A program made the position numbers and the translations under genes. From the NCBI GenBank assembly GCA_001179505.1, contig CDMY01000227.1, forward strand, positions 318,558 to 382,557: a stretch of DNA of 64,000 bases, written 5' to 3'. The notes below the pieces were generated by a model that was not told where the DNA came from, ran no database searches, and saw only the letters and a program-made list of their open reading frames with translations. Source of the stretch: Vitrella brassicaformis. Lineage: Eukaryota; Sar; Vitrellaceae. Positions 34,701 through 45,038 of the stretch are shown here, piece by piece (the stretch's first letter is position 1; each line of letters opens with the position of its first letter).

Positions 34701-35823
34701 GCCTGAAGTGTGTGTCGTCTGTTGGTGCGTTTGGTGTTACTTGACGGCGAGCTCCTGTTCCATCTGGGCAAGGGAGTCGCGGAGGCTGACATCAGTAAGA
34801 CACACGCAGAGAGAGGGAGAGGGAGAAAGTGACACAGTGCCCGCAGCCTGCGTTGCGTTGGGTGACTCACCAGTCGAGTGAGTGTCCGGTGGAGTTGCGC
34901 TGCTCCTCGCTGGCCGCCTGGTGCTCATCCAAAGCCCTATAGACACTCACACAGAGAGAGATGCATCTATGTCTGTTCGAATGCCGACATTCTCTCTCAT
35001 TGTCTGCCGTACTTCTGCAGACGTTCGTTGTCTTGTTTGAGCTGGGCGGCGTCCATCTCGGCCTTGTCGCGGTCACCCAGCAACCGCTGCAACTCTACCT
35101 ATGGGTGGGTGCATCAACCACACAGAACACTGAAGCGTTATCTGCCTCATCCACTCACTCACTCAGGCCATCTCACACCTTGGTCTCGTTGAGCGCGTTG
35201 GTCGCCTCACCTGCGGCCGTCCGATGCCGCTCTGATGGCCAGAAATGGAGTCCGTCCGTCAATCACACCGAATCGATCCATTTCGTCCACCGTCATGCAT
35301 GTCACCTTATGTGTGCTTTGGTTTGCGTTGCCTTGCCCACCTGCTTCCTTTGCGTTGTCATCGGCACGGCAGCGGGCGGTCTCCAAGGCCTCGCGAGCAC
35401 TGATTGACGGATGAGTGATGCATACCACCAAAAAAAGCAAAGGACAACCAGCGCCACCACTACATGCATCCCTTCCAACACATTTTGCTGACCCTTCGCC
35501 CACCCACCTCACCTCCTGAGTTCCTGCGTCACCGACTGCAGGGCGTTGATGGTGTCCATGCTGTAGACCAGCTGATGATGCCGCGACGATTTGGTCCCGC
35601 CGTGCAGCGCAGAGGACGATGAAACAGATGACGACAGCGGGCTGTTTGGCTGAGGGAGGCTTCTATCGCCAGTTGGCGGGCTCAGCCGAGCGCCTGCTGC
35701 TGCCGATGGTGCTGGTGCCGCAGATGCATCGGCGATGAATCCTCGACGGCCGAAGTGGGGAGTGGTGTTGTGCGATTGGGGTGGGCTCCTGCTCTTGTCC
35801 GATAAGGCTACGATAGACATCAT
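31768..35823 (-). CDS. Long coiled-coil protein, unknown function
   Basis: About 16 exons on the minus strand from ATG 35823 (MMSIVALSDKSRSPP) to the stop at 31768. The N-terminal 90 residues are Ser/Pro/Ala-rich and disordered. The middle is nearly continuous heptad coil: DAAQLKQDNERLQK, SLAQMEQELAVK, SLQTSVRRLASQFRRLQ, LEERCRSLEQQLCHL, SETLKKQLEELRSQI, EARKKSASW, EEDLSDVRRQLEASQGEKQ, RQKTDAVSTNTSLQREL and ERSRVKQLRDAERQARQLQ. The last exon is a low-complexity tail with E/Q runs, a basic Gly/Ser/Arg segment and a final DIEEDLQALLTNVQGVRQTL helix. Resembles cytoskeletal or centrosomal scaffolds; no specific family recognised. Divergent from the secreted protein at 35928. Confidence 0.75.
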
Positions 35824-35927
35824 TCATCTGCACGCTCAAAACGTGTAACTTGTCGCCGCTCTAACGCAACAACGCGACACGTGTTTGGATGCTCTGAGGC
35901 CTTCGGATCTCGCACCGCGCTGCTATC

Positions 35928-37185
35928 ATGGCTGCTCCTTTGCTCGTTGCCGCCACTATCCTGGCAATCGGTGAGTCGGGCAAAGGCGAAGATCTGTCTC
36001 ACCTGTCGCAGCACCAGATCTGTGGCTTGTTCTCCCTTGATCAGTGCTGGTCTCAGAGGCGTCGATCAAGTACCACCACCGCCATCATGGCGGCAAGCAT
36101 CATGGCTACGGAAGCAAGACCATTACGCAGGGGTGCCCTCGGCTTTGCGACTGTGAGACGGACTGTCCTAGCAATGGCGGTGGGCGGCAGCTCAAGGGCA
36201 AGAAGCATCATCACAAGAGCCACCACAAGAGCCACCACAAGAGCCACCACAAGGCCGTCAACTACGGCAAGTGTCCCACTGAGTGCATCTGCGAGTTGGA
36301 GTGCAAGGACGGCGGCGGGATTGTCAAATGCAAAGAGACCGCTGACTGCCCCAAAGGCCTCGTGTGTGTGGATGGAAAATGTTCGTGAGAGGGGGGGAAG
36401 GACACAAAGAGACCAACCACACTGATCCATTCACCGCTCACAAACACACACACACGTGTCTCTGTCTGATGTGTCTGTTGTGGATGCGCCTCTGGGTGTG
36501 GTTTGCTTCTGTATGTGCAGGTGTGGCTGAAGGCGGCCCGACCGACTGTGTGGCTTTGGGCGGGGAGTGCTTCAGCCAGTCCGAGTGCTGCTCCGAGACA
36601 TGCAACCTCTTCACAGTCCCTGTCCTGATGGGCACGTGCGCCTCGCCCAACTGCTGCGTCGACCCCCCGGATCCGTGTGTTATCGTGCCCGATGGCAACA
36701 ACGTCCCTTGCTGCGCCACGGGTGTTGAGCCGTCTGTCAAGTGCGATGTGCGCCCCTGTAACGGCAACGTCGGCTGCTCTGACGGCGGGTTTTGCATCGA
36801 TGGCTTCTGCAACCCAGCTCTCAAGGATTGCTGCGGGTTTCCTGGGTTGCCGATATGCCCTGGCAAGGATTGCGGCTCGGATGGTGCCCTCCCCTGTCTG
36901 GACTGCTGCACCAGCGAGGCGGCCCTGGTGGATGGCCTGCCTGTGTGCCCTGGGCCGTGCGGCATTGTGGACTCCGACGAACCTGGTGTGGCGGAGTGCT
37001 GCTTCTCGGACATTGACTGCGCGGGAGAAGCCATTGCGCCCCGGTTTTGCAACGCCGAGAACCAGTGTAAGAGGATGATTGTGACTTGTGTACTCGTGTG
37101 GCTGGTATGCATGTCTCATCTGGCTCCGGTGTGATCAGGTGAGGTCTCGCCAGGACCCGAACCAGAACCCGAACCAACACCCTGA
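35928..37185 (+). CDS. Secreted His- and Cys-rich protein
   Basis: Four exons. Exon 1 (from ATG 35928) splits a codon so that the signal peptide reads MAAPLLVAATILAIVLVSEA. The mature part starts with HHRHHGGKHHGYG, then a Cys-rich block (CPRLCDCETDC), then four tandem HHKS units (36212-36253, 12-bp repeats). About 40 further Cys follow in knots such as ECCSETC, NCCVDPPDPC, CCGFPGLPICPGKDC and DCCTSEA. The last exon adds a (PE)n tail ending at 37185. The protein is about 340 residues. The design suggests an extracellular, disulphide-bonded, possibly metal-binding wall or surface protein. Cys spacings such as GECFSQSECCSETC recall knottin/dickkopf-type modules. No named family. Confidence 0.75.
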
Positions 37186-38185
37186 GCTGTGGTTGGTGTA
37201 ATTAATTGCGAGGCTCTCTGAACTTGACGCTCATACGTGAATTTCTTCGTTAAATGAATGAGCGGTGTGTGGTCTTCTGGTTAGTGTCGTTGCGGCACGT
37301 AGGTGTAGACGCATGTCAGCCGGTCAAGGCAGACAGACAGACAGACAGGGAGACAGACAGGGAGACATGCAGAGAAATGTGGCGTCGTGTGCCTAATTAG
37401 CGGTGTGTGTATGTGTGTGTGTGTGTGTGTGAGGGTGGGAAGATTGGTAGACAGGCCGGAATTGCTGGATGAATGATGAGGCGCGGGTGAATGAGCCACC
37501 TGTGTTTGCGGTGCACGGTGCTTCTGACTACCCACGCCTATTATTAGTTGAGTTGAGTCCTGACTGACATGAGCTAACATGAGCTAAGAGAGGGTGACTT
37601 CGATGATCGTTCAAGTATGACCATTGGATGAGCTGAGCACTCATGCAGCTGACAAGCACGAGAATCCCGCGCATGTCCTCATCCATCCATCCATCTGGCT
37701 CTTCGCATACACAGTTAACATATTCAATTTTCACCTGCGAAGACAGTCCTCTGGGTTGTTCCGTCTCGTCGGCCCGATACCCAACCCGCCCGAACTTGAG
37801 CACACCACGAGTCAGCGTGTGTGCTCGACTTCAGATGGGCTTGGCACCGTGACAAGACTGACGGGACAACACACGCATCCATCAACACACACACACACAC
37901 ACGCCATCAGGTCATCCCGGCTCCCTTGGCCACGTCATGGAGTCTGTCTGTCGACTCATCGCCATCCACGCAAAAGCAGTACACGTGCGTTGTGTGCCGG
38001 ACTCGAAAAACCAGACTCCATGCCCACGTCAAGCTTCAGCAAGAATGGGCACCTCTGCTGGACTGACTAAATGCCTCAGTGAGCCCGACACACACACACC
38101 ACAAAAAAGGGCGACCGGCCGCCACCAATCTATGCACAACCCCCCCACGGCAAAACACGGTACCTTCCTTCGTCCATTCATTGAT
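37186..38185. other. Convergent intergenic region, no gene seen
   Basis: About 1 kb with (GACA)n near 37330-37365, (GT)n near 37407-37430 and (AC)n near 37886-37902. Open frames are short and lack domain signals. Confidence 0.5.
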
Positions 38186-38820
38186 TCACTCAGCCGCCAG
38201 GTCAGCCACAGTGGGCTGCAAGGTCCTGATGAGATCGTCCACGGCCATCCTCAGCACCAGCTGGCGGCTCCCCCCATTGATGTACACGAGCTCCATCTCT
38301 CGGATGCCCTCCTCCATGTACACCGCCATTGCCTCCCGGGTCCCGAAGGGGCTTGTGCCGCCGAAGTCGTACCCAGTGAAGCGTGCGGCCATGTCTGCGT
38401 CGGCCGGCTTGACGTTCTTGACGGACGCGCCGAGCTCTCTGGCGAGTTTCTTCTTGTCCACCTGATTGATGCGCACAACCGAGTCAGAGGCCAAACGCAC
38501 CCATCGTATTGGGGTGTGCGCGTGTACTGTTGCTCTCTCTTTCCGTCTGTGACTGACTGACCGACCTGTTTGTGTCCGTGCATGAGCACCAAGCAGGGAG
38601 AGTCGACACCGTACTTGAACACCATCGTCTTGACCAGCTTGTCGGGCTCGGTGTTCATCTGCCGCGCAAGCACATCGCACAGGCTCTCGCCGCCATCGGG
38701 CTTCTCATAAGTAACGGAGATCTTCTCGAACGGCACGTTGTGCTCACTCAGGTAAGCCGTGGCGGCCGTCGAGGTGCCCTCCGCGTCTGATGCCGCGCTT
38801 GACTCTTCCAGTGAGCCCAT
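38186..38820 (-). CDS. YbaK/aminoacyl-tRNA deacylase domain protein
   Basis: YbaK/ProX-type trans-editing deacylase, which hydrolyses mischarged Cys-tRNA(Pro) or Ala-tRNA(Pro). Two exons: 38820-about 38571 and 38462-38186. Motifs in order: YLSEHNVPFEKISV, LARQMNTEPDKLVKTMVFK, LVLMHGHKQ | VDKKKLARELGASVK. The ligand-binding FGGTSPFG (family GG-x-SPFG) and VYINGGSRQLVLRM near the C-terminus complete the set. Length about 180 residues, close to bacterial YbaK plus a short N-terminal extension. All expected core motifs are present. GCGAGCT lies 48 bp upstream of the ATG at 38868. Confidence 0.9.
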
Positions 38821-38867
38821 TTCTCATCGCAGCAGAAATTTCACGGTTTACCCTAGCGTCAGAATAT

Positions 38868-38874
38868 GCGAGCT
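38868..38874. promoter_or_regulatory. GCGAGCT heptamer upstream of the YbaK gene
   Basis: 48 bp upstream of ATG 38820, the same distance as the element upstream of hydroxylase copy 2. Confidence 0.35.
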
Positions 38875-38919
38875 TTCGAGGTTTTTCTGCCGCGCCCGCG
38901 CTTCAACCGGCCCTCAGCA

Positions 38920-39770
38920 GGCTTCTGTCTTCCGTGCTGACTAGGGATCTGTGCAGATACAACCCCTTGCCTTCTCAGTTTGCTTTTTCGGCCCAGTGCT
39001 GCTGCACAACACTGCCAAGGGCCTGGCTGTCGTCTCTCACACACCTGAATCGCCCATCTGCCTTCCTGGTATGCATGCGTGTGGACACGGAAAGGGAACG
39101 AGGACACGAAAATGGACGCATATGTGCGTCGTCGATGTGCTGTTGTGGTGTGGTATGGCATGGCAGGTTGTTTTTCGCACTCTTCTGTCGCCTCGCTGTT
39201 CCGTTTGGGTGCGCTGTACAATACTATCTGGTTGGCAAGCGCACACACTGACTGGATGGCTGGCTTATGAGTGTCCATCGTGTTGGTGGTGTTGTGTGTG
39301 TTGGTGGCAGGTTGGTTTTCGCACCCTCCGTCGTGTCGCTTTTCGTTCGGGTGCACTTTTGCCATCACTTTCTGGTGCGCATCAAGGCAGACAGACAGAC
39401 AGACAGACAGACAGAAAGACAGACAGGCATCAGACACACCGACCACACACACCACACTGTCTGTGTGGCTGCCTGGCTGTGCATGCGATGTCCTCAGACG
39501 TGGTATGTGCTTTTGCGGGTCGTCTGCGAGTTTGGCAGCGGCAGTTCCCTGCCTTGTCAACGCTCACAGCGCCCCTTGGTTGAGCTCGCTGCATGACCGG
39601 CACTGTCTGAGGACTTTCACGACAGACGTTCATTCATTCAATCGCTCTCCCTCCCCACGCTTGAGTCAACCTGTGTTGATCTAGACCATCTCCTTCGGAT
39701 GGTCTGAGCAGAGCACAAGAAAGCTCCTGTCTTCCGTGCTGAATAGGGATCTGTGCAGATCTACCCAATC
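38920..39770. repeat. Intergenic region built of short direct repeats
   Basis: Two direct repeat pairs. CTGTCTTCCGTGCTGACTAG and the following GGATCTGTGCAGAT (about 38922-38958) recur with one or two changes at about 39728-39762. A segment GGCAGGTTGTTTTTCGCAC...TTTGGGTGC (about 39162-39212) recurs at about 39307-39357. Also contains (GACA)n at about 39387-39426 and AGCTCGC at 39583-39589. The second copy of the first repeat abuts the methyltransferase start, so it may be part of a duplicated 5' leader. Confidence 0.6.
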
Positions 39771-39773
39771 GTT

Positions 39774-40655
39774 ATGATTGTGGCCAGCGGCCCGCTGCTT
39801 TTCTTCGTGGCTGCTGCTCATCATCAACACGACGCCTTCATCCCCCTCGCACAGCCGCTGACCAGCAGCCAACGGATTCGGCAACCGAGAAAGCAGCGAC
39901 TCATTGACAGAGCCCTCCCGCGCCTTTCCAGCATCGCTGCAGCCAGTGCAGATGAGTCAGCCTTTGAAGTGGCAGCCAAGACGGACCACTTCCGTGTCCT
40001 CATTGTCCCATCCGAGGCCCCTTCATCTGACGTGCCGGTGCCTCTAGGTGGCCAGCTGCAAGACATTCATCTGCGTCTGCATGACGGCTGGGGCACCGGA
40101 GCCCATCCATCCACCCGCCTATGCATGGAGTTCTTGGAGCGGCGTGTCAGGCGCGGCGACGCTGTGCTCGACTACGGTGTGGGCTCAGCGATCCTGAGCG
40201 TCGCTGCGGCCAAGTTGGGGGCGTCGCATGTGCTGGGTGTGGACATTGACGACGACATCCTGACCAACGCCCGTGAGAACTGTCGGCTCAACGGTGTGGA
40301 CGGATGTGTGGAGCTGATGCACACGCGGGAGGTGGTGACGGGCGACACGGCGATCTCAGGCCGCTTCGACGGGTGTGTGGCCAACATCTTGGTTGGCCCG
40401 CTGAAGCGGCTGGCTCCCGCGCTGGGCGATGCTGTGAGGGCAGATGGGTGGCTGTGTCTGTCGGGCGTACGGCCCAGCCAGGTGGACGACGTCATGCAGG
40501 CGTATAATGTGTTCTATGACTTTGATCACAAGGCCGTCCGGACGGGTGTGCATGACGTGTACGGGGAGTGGGCGTGTGTGGTGGGGCGGAGGAGAGAGAG
40601 GGGGGAGGGGGAGGCGCGAGAGAGGGAGTATATGAGTGACCTTGCCGTGTCATGA
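39774..40655 (+). CDS. prmA: Ribosomal protein L11 methyltransferase-like protein, probably organelle-targeted
   Basis: Class I SAM-dependent methyltransferase of the PrmA family, which trimethylates ribosomal protein L11. Intronless. From ATG 39774 a hydrophobic leader (MIVASGPLLFFVAAAHH) is followed by a Ser/Arg/Ala-rich presumed transit peptide to about residue 60. Catalytic landmarks: WGTGAHPSTRLCMEFL (family GTG-x-HPTT), the SAM loop VLDYGVGSAILSVAAAKLGA, VLGVDIDDDILTNA, and CVANILVGPLKRLAPAL (family N-x2-A-x-PL). The G in the family's D-x-G-x-GSG loop is partly changed (DYGVGSAIL). The bipartite leader suggests import into a complex plastid. The C-terminal 20 residues are a charged low-complexity tail. 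The absence of introns is unusual among its neighbours. Confidence 0.85.
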   Translation: MIVASGPLLFFVAAAHHQHDAFIPLAQPLTSSQRIRQPRKQRLIDRALPRLSSIAAASADESAFEVAAKTDHFRVLIVPSEAPSSDVPVPLGGQLQDIHLRLHDGWGTGAHPSTRLCMEFLERRVRRGDAVLDYGVGSAILSVAAAKLGASHVLGVDIDDDILTNARENCRLNGVDGCVELMHTREVVTGDTAISGRFDGCVANILVGPLKRLAPALGDAVRADGWLCLSGVRPSQVDDVMQAYNVFYDFDHKAVRTGVHDVYGEWACVVGRRRERGEGEAREREYMSDLAVS

Positions 40656-41576
40656 ACTGAACGGTGGACGGAACGTGTGAAGGAAGCGAGCGGATTGAGG
40701 ACAGACAAGCATTCACTGAGAAAAGTTGTGTGTGTCAGTCACTGTTCATCTGTGGGAACCCGCAGACGCACGCGAACACGCACGTCCACAAACACGCACC
40801 TGCGCACACAAATACTCACAGTGCATGATGGAGTATGCCGAACGTCCTTCGCAGGCTGCCTGGACCCCTCAGTGCTGCACGGCTGCAACATTCGCATCAA
40901 AACAATCTTGCGTCGGATTTGAAACCGACGTGGGAATGTCAGATGCCGCCGGTACAGCCGTGCAGCACTAGGGTGTCCAGCCAAGCCACCAGGCTCACAT
41001 AGCATGGTCGGTGCTGGCCTGGCTGTCGTGTTTGCTTGATTCAGGAGTGGTGATCTGATCTATATGTTGTCTCCCGCACCACCCATACAGAATGCATGAT
41101 CTGTATGTATCGACAAGAGCAGCGGCGGGCGCAGCGCTCCACCCCCCACCTGTCTGCCCCCCCCTCCCCTCCCCTCCCATGCGGCGAGACTGACTGTATC
41201 TATGCACACAGACACACAAAACAGTCCGGGGCCACAGATGGATGGCCAGTCAGGGGCGGCACTGCACACCCTTAAAACCCCCTTGTGCTGGGGTTGATGT
41301 CTATGGTGTGGCCACAAATCCTCTCCCCTCGCCCTCCACCCATCCCCGGCAGGCCATCCTATGCTACAGGTGTGGACGCTACGCTACGCCTTTCCGGCTC
41401 GCCGGCCTCCCCGCCCCCCGGCCAGCCATTGAAAAAGGAAACACAACAAACCCACAGACAGACACACAGACAGATGGACAGACAGACGGGCAACCCAGAA
41501 AACCCGCACATATCGGTGTGCCGGGGGAAAGATCAGACGGACAGAGAGATCGAGGCAGAGAACTAGAGGCGATAGG
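40656..41576. other. Convergent intergenic region with foldback
   Basis: Holds the inverted repeat described at 40861-40980. Downstream is C-rich and (GACA)n-rich sequence near 41455-41480. No gene seen. Confidence 0.5.
40861..40980. repeat. Foldback element (nested inverted repeats)
   Basis: Outer arms AGTGCTGCACGGCTG (40871-40885) and its perfect complement CAGCCGTGCAGCACT (40955-40969) extend outward with one mismatch (TGGACCCCT / AGGGTGTCCA). An inner hairpin pairs CGTCGG (40911-40916) with CCGACG (40925-40930). It sits between two convergent 3' ends. Could be a miniature inverted-repeat element, a structured RNA or a 3'-end signal. Confidence 0.7.
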
Positions 41577-44500
41577 TCACTTGGAGACGGTCCTCTCGCA
41601 GGCCACCGAGTGCTGCATCGTCTGAAGGAACCGACCAATGGCAGACAGACAGACAGACAAGGAGAGAGATGTGTGTGTCGAGAGCGGGCAGTGCACTGTG
41701 GGCACGCCTCCCTCCCTCCCTCCCTCCCGGCCTTGATGACGGTCTGGCTTACCATGACGACGGCCTGGTTCATGTCTACGGGCACCTGTGTGGCCATGAT
41801 AAAGTCCTCCAGCACCTTGGTCTTGTAGTCATCCAAACGGCCCTGCTTCACAGACCTACACACAACACACACACACACACACATGAGTCTTCCCCCCCTT
41901 GTGCCTCCCTCCCTCCCTCCCTCCCTCTGTCCCTCTGTCTGTGCAGCCCTGGGCACTTACATGAAGTTCCATATGACGGCCATGCTGCCTGTGGACGTGA
42001 TGATGCCGTTCTCCTCCCCATCTGCTCCGTATGAGAAGTGCGCGGGGGTGAAGCAGACGTCGGTGAGCTTGTAGCGGATCCAGTCCTCGTTCTTGAGGGA
42101 CAGCTTGTAGGGCCGCGGCTTGAGCTTCCCCAGCGACTTCTGGAAACCCGTCTTGTCGCTGTCGCGCAGCTTCACCGGCAACACCACCAGGTAGTGATCA
42201 GTCGTACCTGAATCGATTCAACACACACGCAGCGGGAGGAGGAGATGAGATGTCAGACATGCTTCCCTCCCTCGCGGCCTTCCTCTCCCTCTTTCTCTAT
42301 TCTCTCACCGACAATCCAGTGTCCGTCTCGCGTGGCCGTGACGGCCGTGAGCGGGTCCCCCAGGCCGGACACGAGCGTCTTTGCGATCTTGTACTTGCCG
42401 TCGCGGTTGGGCTTGCCGTCGTAGAGGCGGAATTCGCCCATTTTGTTGCCCAGGACGATCTCCTCATCCTCAGTCGTCGCCCCGCAGGTGAACTGGGGGT
42501 TGCTGGCGTAGGTCAGGGTGTGCTGCCGCGGCCGGGGGCCGACCTTGGTGTCCAGCTTGAAGAAGGCACGCGAGCTGTGGCCCACCAGGTGCTGGGTGCC
42601 GCGCTTCTCGGCGCCCTTGTAGGACGGCATGACGTTGTGCATCTGACAGACAGACAGAGGGGGGNNNNNNNNNNNNNNNNNNNNNNNNNNNNNNNNNNNN
42701 NNNNNNNNNNNNNNNNNNNNNNNNNNNNNNNNNNNNNNNNNNNNNNNNNNNNNNNNNNNNNNNNNNNNNNNNNNNNNNNNNNNNNNNNNNNNNNNNNNNN
42801 NNNNNNNNNNNNNNNNNNNNNNNNNNNNNNNNNNNNNNNNNNNNNNNNNNNNNNNNNNNNNNNNNNNNNNNNNNNNNNNNNNNNNNNNNNNNNNNNNNNN
42901 NNNNNNNNNNNNNNNNNNNNNNNNNNNNNNNNNNNNNNNNNNNNNNNNNNNNNNNNNNNNNNNNAGGGAGGGCGAGTGGGTTGTTGTTGATGGGTGTGTG
43001 TGGTAGGGTTGTGGTGCTTACGGGTATGTCGTTTTCGTATTTGGCGACGACGGTCTCGCGCTCGATGTCCATGAGGTAGAAGCTGTGGGGGTCGTGCTCC
43101 GGCCGCAACACGAACTTCTCCTCCTGCACAACCAACGATACCACCATACACAGAGAGAGAGAAAGATGTGTGGGTGGGTGGAGAGGCGATTCTGTTGTGT
43201 TGGGTCGTGGGGTCGGTCGGCTTACCGAGTCGAAGAGCAGGCTCTGGGCGACGTCGAACTGCTCGCCCTGCCACGCCAACTGCACTCACAGATGCACACA
43301 GACAGACACGGACGGACAGACGACAAACGAGTGTGTGATGGGATGTCGTTGGCGCAATTGGTGGGTGACGAATGTGCTTACACACCCTGCTTCTGTGGAT
43401 GCTGGCGCTCTGCTCCAGACCACCTGGCGAGTTGGGGTTGGGCCTGACCACACACACACACACACACACACACGCGCAGGCGGTCGTCCACCTATGGAGC
43501 GAATGCATTGATGTGGTGATTAGGTGTGTTGAGTGTCGAGGTACCTGTAGACTTTGACGCTCTTGGTTCTGTATCCCCCCCGTCTGTCCTTCTGTGGCGT
43601 GCCGGCGAGGGCGTATGTGCGGTCGGTGCCCGCACACATACCGAAGTGCACATCCTCATCGCTGCCAACACTGACACACAGACACACACAGACACACACA
43701 GACACACACAGACACAGACACAGACACAGACAGACACACATGCGGACAGACAGTCTGTTTGTCCAGTGTTTTTGCGCATGTGTGATGTATGTCAGCGTAC
43801 CGGTCCGGTTTGCACTTGACGGGCGTCTGTCTGTGTTCCTCCGCCTCCTCCCAATCCATCTCCTCCGCCTCACCTGTGGGACACACACAACACACCACAC
43901 CACACCACACCACAACACATGCAGGAATGCCACGCCAGCCACCACCCACACCGTCCCTCCCTCCCTCCCTCCCTCCCCGCTCACCCACCCTGGTCCTCAG
44001 CATCGAACATGTCGTCATCGTACATATCCCCCTCCCCCGCCTCACGCCTCGCCCGCCGCGCCTTCTCCACCAGCGTCTCATCCAGCTTCGCCAGGAAACT
44101 CTCGCGCTCAGGCACAGGCACAGCCGTGAACACCACGGCGTACATGCGGCGGTTCCCCGAGCCGTCCCTCTCGGCCCCAAAGAACGACAGCTGGTCGCCG
44201 TTGGCGCTGGGTCTGAGGTTGAGGTCGTTGGAGAGGGTCTCTTGGTAGAGCAGACCCTCCGGCCCCTCGAATGCGCGGATGGACAAGAACGCCTCCTGGT
44301 CGGAGGCGCGCTGGCTGATGGTCAGGACGGCCTGCTCGGCGACGGTGGCCCACTGCGTGTCGGGCGCGGTGTGGTCGAGCTCGGTGAAGGTCACGGGCAG
44401 CCGGCACACCTCTTGGGAGGTCTCGACGAGCATCGACTGCACCTTGTCGCGGAACTGCTGGCCCTGCTGTGGCGTGTCGAGTATTAGGCCGTACTCATGC

Positions 44501-44799
44501 AGCCCATCGGACCGCTTCATGCACCAGCGGAAGCGCACCAGATCGTCCTGCGCGAAGTTGCGGAGCTGAGTGGCGACGAACTCTACTGGGGCGGTCTCGC
44601 TGTCGTGCTCTACGTCGGATGCGACGAACAGGCTGTCCTCGAACTCGATGCTGGCCCGCTCGAAGATCTCCACCTCCTCGAGGCCGTCCAGGCCGACCAG
44701 CGTGCCCGTGATGGCTGCGTCTTGGTCTCCATTGCCGAGCCGTGAGCTATTTGCGGCCGATTTGGTGGGTGTGAACAGGTTCGAAAGACGCGCAAACAT
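41577..44799 (-). CDS. VID27: VID27-family protein
   Basis: Homologue of yeast Vid27, a conserved cytoplasmic protein with an N-terminal PH-like region and a C-terminal WD-type beta-propeller. ATG 44799 (MFARLSNLFTP) fits the family start better than the in-frame ATG at 44865. The first long exon (to about 43990) holds the N-terminal domain and ends in an acidic DMYDDDMFDAEDQ segment. Later exons carry the propeller: SFYLMDIERETVVAKYENDIP, HLVGHSSRAFFKLD, LGNKMGEFRLYDG, LGDPLTAVTATRDGHWIVGTTDHYLVVLP, GSMAVIWNFM. The tail exon gives TMQHSVACERTVSK before the stop at 41577-41579. The 300-N gap at 42665 falls inside an intron, so coding sequence is probably complete. AGCTCGC lies 41 bp upstream. 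Confidence 0.88.
42665..42964. other. Assembly gap (300 N) inside a VID27 intron
   Basis: Flanked by donor CCC|GTAAGC (near 43018) and acceptor GTCTGTCAG|ATGCAC (near 42642). Exons on both sides join naturally (YENDIP-MHNVMP), so little or no coding sequence seems lost. Confidence 0.97.
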
Positions 44800-44839
44800 C
44801 GCGGATGCGTTCTCGGTGAAAACAAGGTGGACACCTTTA

Positions 44840-44846
44840 AGCTCGC
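44840..44846. promoter_or_regulatory. AGCTCGC heptamer upstream of VID27
   Basis: 41 bp upstream of ATG 44799. On the minus strand it reads GCGAGCTTAAAGG, almost the same 13-mer (GCGAGCTTAAAAGG) as upstream of the pseudouridine synthase homologue. Confidence 0.35.
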
Positions 44847-45038
44847 AAACACGATCCACATCCACTTCCCTCTCCCCCCCGCGTCAAGTGAAGTGAGTTT
44901 GTCTGTCTGGTGTTGCCGTTTGCACTGAACGCAGCCAGCTTCTGCAATGAAATCAGACACCTCTGTCGGTCTCTCTGCACACATGGCTGGCTGATCGCTC
45001 CCATTCGGATCTCCCTCCCCCTGTCTGTTCCTTGTCCT

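Noticed and set aside
38790-39251. 153-codon plus-strand frame beside the YbaK gene
   Set aside because: Overlaps the YbaK start and a repeat-rich spacer; Cys-rich, no motif, no splice partners.
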